A stretch of DNA of 5,732 bases from DASRFS01 sp035260725 (GTDB taxonomy: Bacteria; Patescibacteriota; Microgenomatia; Levybacterales; UBA12049). The stretch covers positions 1-5,732 of the forward strand of contig DATFUR010000033.1 in NCBI GenBank assembly GCA_035260725.1, given 5' to 3'. The first letter of the stretch is position 1, and the number at the start of each line of letters is the position of its first letter. The notes beneath the pieces were generated by a model. It had not been told where the DNA came from, did not search any database, and worked only from the letters and a program-made list of their open reading frames with translations. This document shows, in pieces, positions 4,768 through 5,732 of the stretch. Position numbers and translations under genes: made by a program.

Positions 4768-4776
4768 ATAGAGGTT

Positions 4777-5349
4777 TTAATCCTGATTTCTGAATAATCT
4801 AACCAACGCTCTAATTAGGTAAAACAATATCCACAGCAAAAGAATAAGAGAAGCAATTATATAAAGGAAATTTATTCCTATTTCGCTTACTTTAAGAAGG
4901 TCCTTATATACTGTGAAGTATTCGGCAATAACAACAAGTGTGAGTACCACAACAAAGGGAATAAGTCTTTTGTGCTCGTTGTTGTAGGAAAGCTCCATAA
5001 GCGCAATTCCAGCTAGAAGCGACTCTACCAAGAGTAATTTATGTGAATCAATAAAAAACAGCGCCAGAAATGGGATAGGAAGGGAATAGCGAAGGCGAGA
5101 ATGTTCGTCTAGAACTAGAGACGAATACAGAACAACCATTCCCACAGTTGCGAGAGGTAACGAAAAAGTATTTGATGATCCTATTAATAAACCAACTGAT
5201 GAAGCAAGAAAAAAAAGAAAAAATGATAAAGATCTTAATAAGCTTGGAATTTTTTCACGATTAAAGAATCTATTGAGGTAGAATACAAAGACAAAAAAAG
5301 AAGCAATAGAACCAAGTAGAAGTCCAAAGATTTTAGTGTAATCAACCAC
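4777..5349 (-). CDS. Polytopic membrane protein of unknown function, GTG start
   Basis: A 190-residue hydrophobic protein with about six or seven membrane helices: roughly residues 6-25, 40-57, 62-80, 88-101, 103-122, 129-145 and 160-181. Short charged loops separate them (NREK near 30, DEHSRLR near 81, NNEHKR near 123) and the tail is basic (RALVRLFRNQD). No catalytic motif or family signature is recognised. The next in-frame ATG is at residue 71, which would remove the first two helices, so the GTG at 5349 is the sensible start. It is backed by TTGACT-N17-AATAAT ending 7 bases upstream and no SD, so this appears to be a leaderless GTG gene. It is convergent with the Cys-rich gene, 9 bases apart, with no terminator between. 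Confidence 0.85.
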   Translation of the reverse strand: MVDYTKIFGLLLGSIASFFVFVFYLNRFFNREKIPSLLRSLSFFLFFLASSVGLLIGSSNTFSLPLATVGMVVLYSSLVLDEHSRLRYSLPIPFLALFFIDSHKLLLVESLLAGIALMELSYNNEHKRLIPFVVVLTLVVIAEYFTVYKDLLKVSEIGINFLYIIASLILLLWILFYLIRALVRLFRNQD

Positions 5350-5356
5350 CCACTTT

Positions 5357-5385
5357 ATTATTGGCTCACGAAAGAATTAAGTCAA
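5357..5385 (-). promoter_or_regulatory. Promoter of the membrane protein, leaderless GTG
   Basis: On the minus strand TTGACT (5380-5385, 5/6), a 17-base spacer and AATAAT (5357-5362, 5/6) end 7 bases before the GTG at 5349. The predicted start is near 5350, a one-base leader. Confidence 0.65.
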
Positions 5386-5474
5386 GCAAATAAATTCTAA
5401 CGCCGTCCTCTTCGATTTCACTCAGAGTTATAACATCGGGCGGAGCAGAATTAGAAATTTTTCGCTCAAAATTG

Positions 5475-5480
5475 TATAAT
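5475..5480 (+). promoter_or_regulatory. -10 box of the cold-shock gene
   Basis: A perfect TATAAT; the best -35 is a weak TTAGAA at 5451-5456 with an 18-base spacer. The predicted start near 5487 gives a 23-base leader containing the SD, too short for the long structured leader of classical cold-induced cspA genes. Confidence 0.6.
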
Positions 5481-5489
5481 ATAAAATTG

Positions 5490-5497
5490 AAAGGAGG
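5490..5497 (+). promoter_or_regulatory. Shine-Dalgarno of the cold-shock gene
   Basis: AAAGGAGG with the GGAGG core ending 12 bases before the ATG at 5510. This is one of only three clear SD sequences in the window. Confidence 0.85.
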
Positions 5498-5509
5498 CAA
5501 TAGAATATT

Positions 5510-5707
5510 ATGAACGGAACAGTTAAAACAAAGACGGATAGAGGATTTGGATTTATTTCTCGCGAAGGAGAAGCCAAAGATCTCTTTTTTCATTCTTCAG
5601 ATTTAGTCGGTGTTACTTTTGATGAACTTCAAGAAGGAGCAAATGTAACTTTTGACGTTGTAGAAGGTGAAAAAGGGTTAAGTGCAAAAAACGTAAAACT
5701 TGCTTAA
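5510..5707 (+). CDS. Cold-shock-domain protein, short variant
   Basis: A 65-residue single OB-fold protein that binds single-stranded RNA or DNA. RNP1 is RGFGFI (11-16) and RNP2 is DLFFHSS (24-30); the C-terminal half (LQEGANVTFDVVEGEKG, then AKNVKLA) matches the family. In CspA/CspB the first strand reads VKWFN before a linker; here it is VKTKTD, one residue shorter, so the conserved Trp and Phe that stack on bases are absent. I know this KTKTDRGFGFI or KxLTDRGFGFI form from CPR and some other bacteria, so it is probably a distinct functional subgroup, not a damaged gene. The ATG at 5510 is fixed by a strong SD. Likely role: RNA chaperone or a general helper of translation. No terminator can be seen before the window ends. 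Confidence 0.95.
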   Translation: MNGTVKTKTDRGFGFISREGEAKDLFFHSSDLVGVTFDELQEGANVTFDVVEGEKGLSAKNVKLA

Positions 5708-5732
5708 TTCTCTTTTTGAGATTTGTAGGAAT

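Noticed and set aside
5366..5593. Full 75-residue minus-strand frame starting at 5593
   Set aside because: Its first third is antisense to the cold-shock coding region and the start has no SD or promoter; only the 5366-5480 part looks gene-like and is listed as a low finding.
1..5732. Alternative genetic code (UGA as glycine, known in some CPR groups)
   Set aside because: All recognised genes read through cleanly with the standard code and end in TAA or TAG; no internal TGA is needed.
1..5732. CRISPR array, insertion sequence, phage or toxin-antitoxin system
   Set aside because: No regularly spaced repeats, transposase, integrase or recognised toxin/antitoxin pair is visible; the tRNA has no repeated 3' end nearby to suggest an attachment site.

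Overview
The window looks like a compact, AT-leaning bacterial chromosome read in the standard code. A Candidate Phyla Radiation (Patescibacteria, possibly Microgenomates-like) genome is my best guess. The hints are the very short genes, tiny intergenic gaps, a cold-shock protein that lacks the usual aromatic KWFN stretch, a small GDCCVFCSY-type cysteine protein, and a secreted low-complexity protein. This placement rests on family resemblance only.

Layout. Positions 1-852 (+) hold most of a primary sigma factor (RpoD/SigA), cut at its 5' end by the window edge. Then come minus-strand genes: a 60-residue fragment resembling an antibiotic-biosynthesis-monooxygenase (ABM) domain (854-1036), an orphan 100-residue protein (1110-1412), a 55-residue membrane protein (1474-1641), a DUF378 membrane protein (1700-1912), a possible 27-residue peptide (1967-2050) and an orphan 98-residue protein (2128-2424). 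A plus-strand tRNA-Asn(GTT) follows at 2467-2538. Next on the minus strand are a secreted Pro/Thr-rich protein (2545-3414) and a membrane-anchored polysaccharide deacetylase with a TPR-like segment (3437-4441). The right end holds a Cys-rich zinc-binding-type protein (4561-4767, +), a polytopic membrane protein (4777-5349, -) and a cold-shock-domain protein (5510-5707, +).

The most striking signal is in how the genes start. Three short genes (55-residue protein, DUF378, cold-shock) have very strong Shine-Dalgarno (SD) sequences. Seven others have no SD and instead carry a -10-like hexamer 6-8 bases before the start codon, often with a good -35 15-17 bases further up. That geometry puts the transcription start 0-2 bases before the start codon, so these mRNAs should be leaderless. 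The pattern also decides several starts: 2424 rather than a TTG inside the tRNA, 3414 rather than a TTG at 3447, and GTG at 5349.

A second notable structure is at 2427-2461. A 9-base inverted repeat carries two complete promoters facing opposite ways on the same DNA, one for tRNA-Asn and one for the leaderless 98-residue gene, so the two should compete. Functionally, the only coherent neighbourhood is the cell-envelope pair (deacetylase plus secreted protein) and the small-membrane-protein cluster at 1474-2050. No mobile element, CRISPR array or complete defence system is visible.
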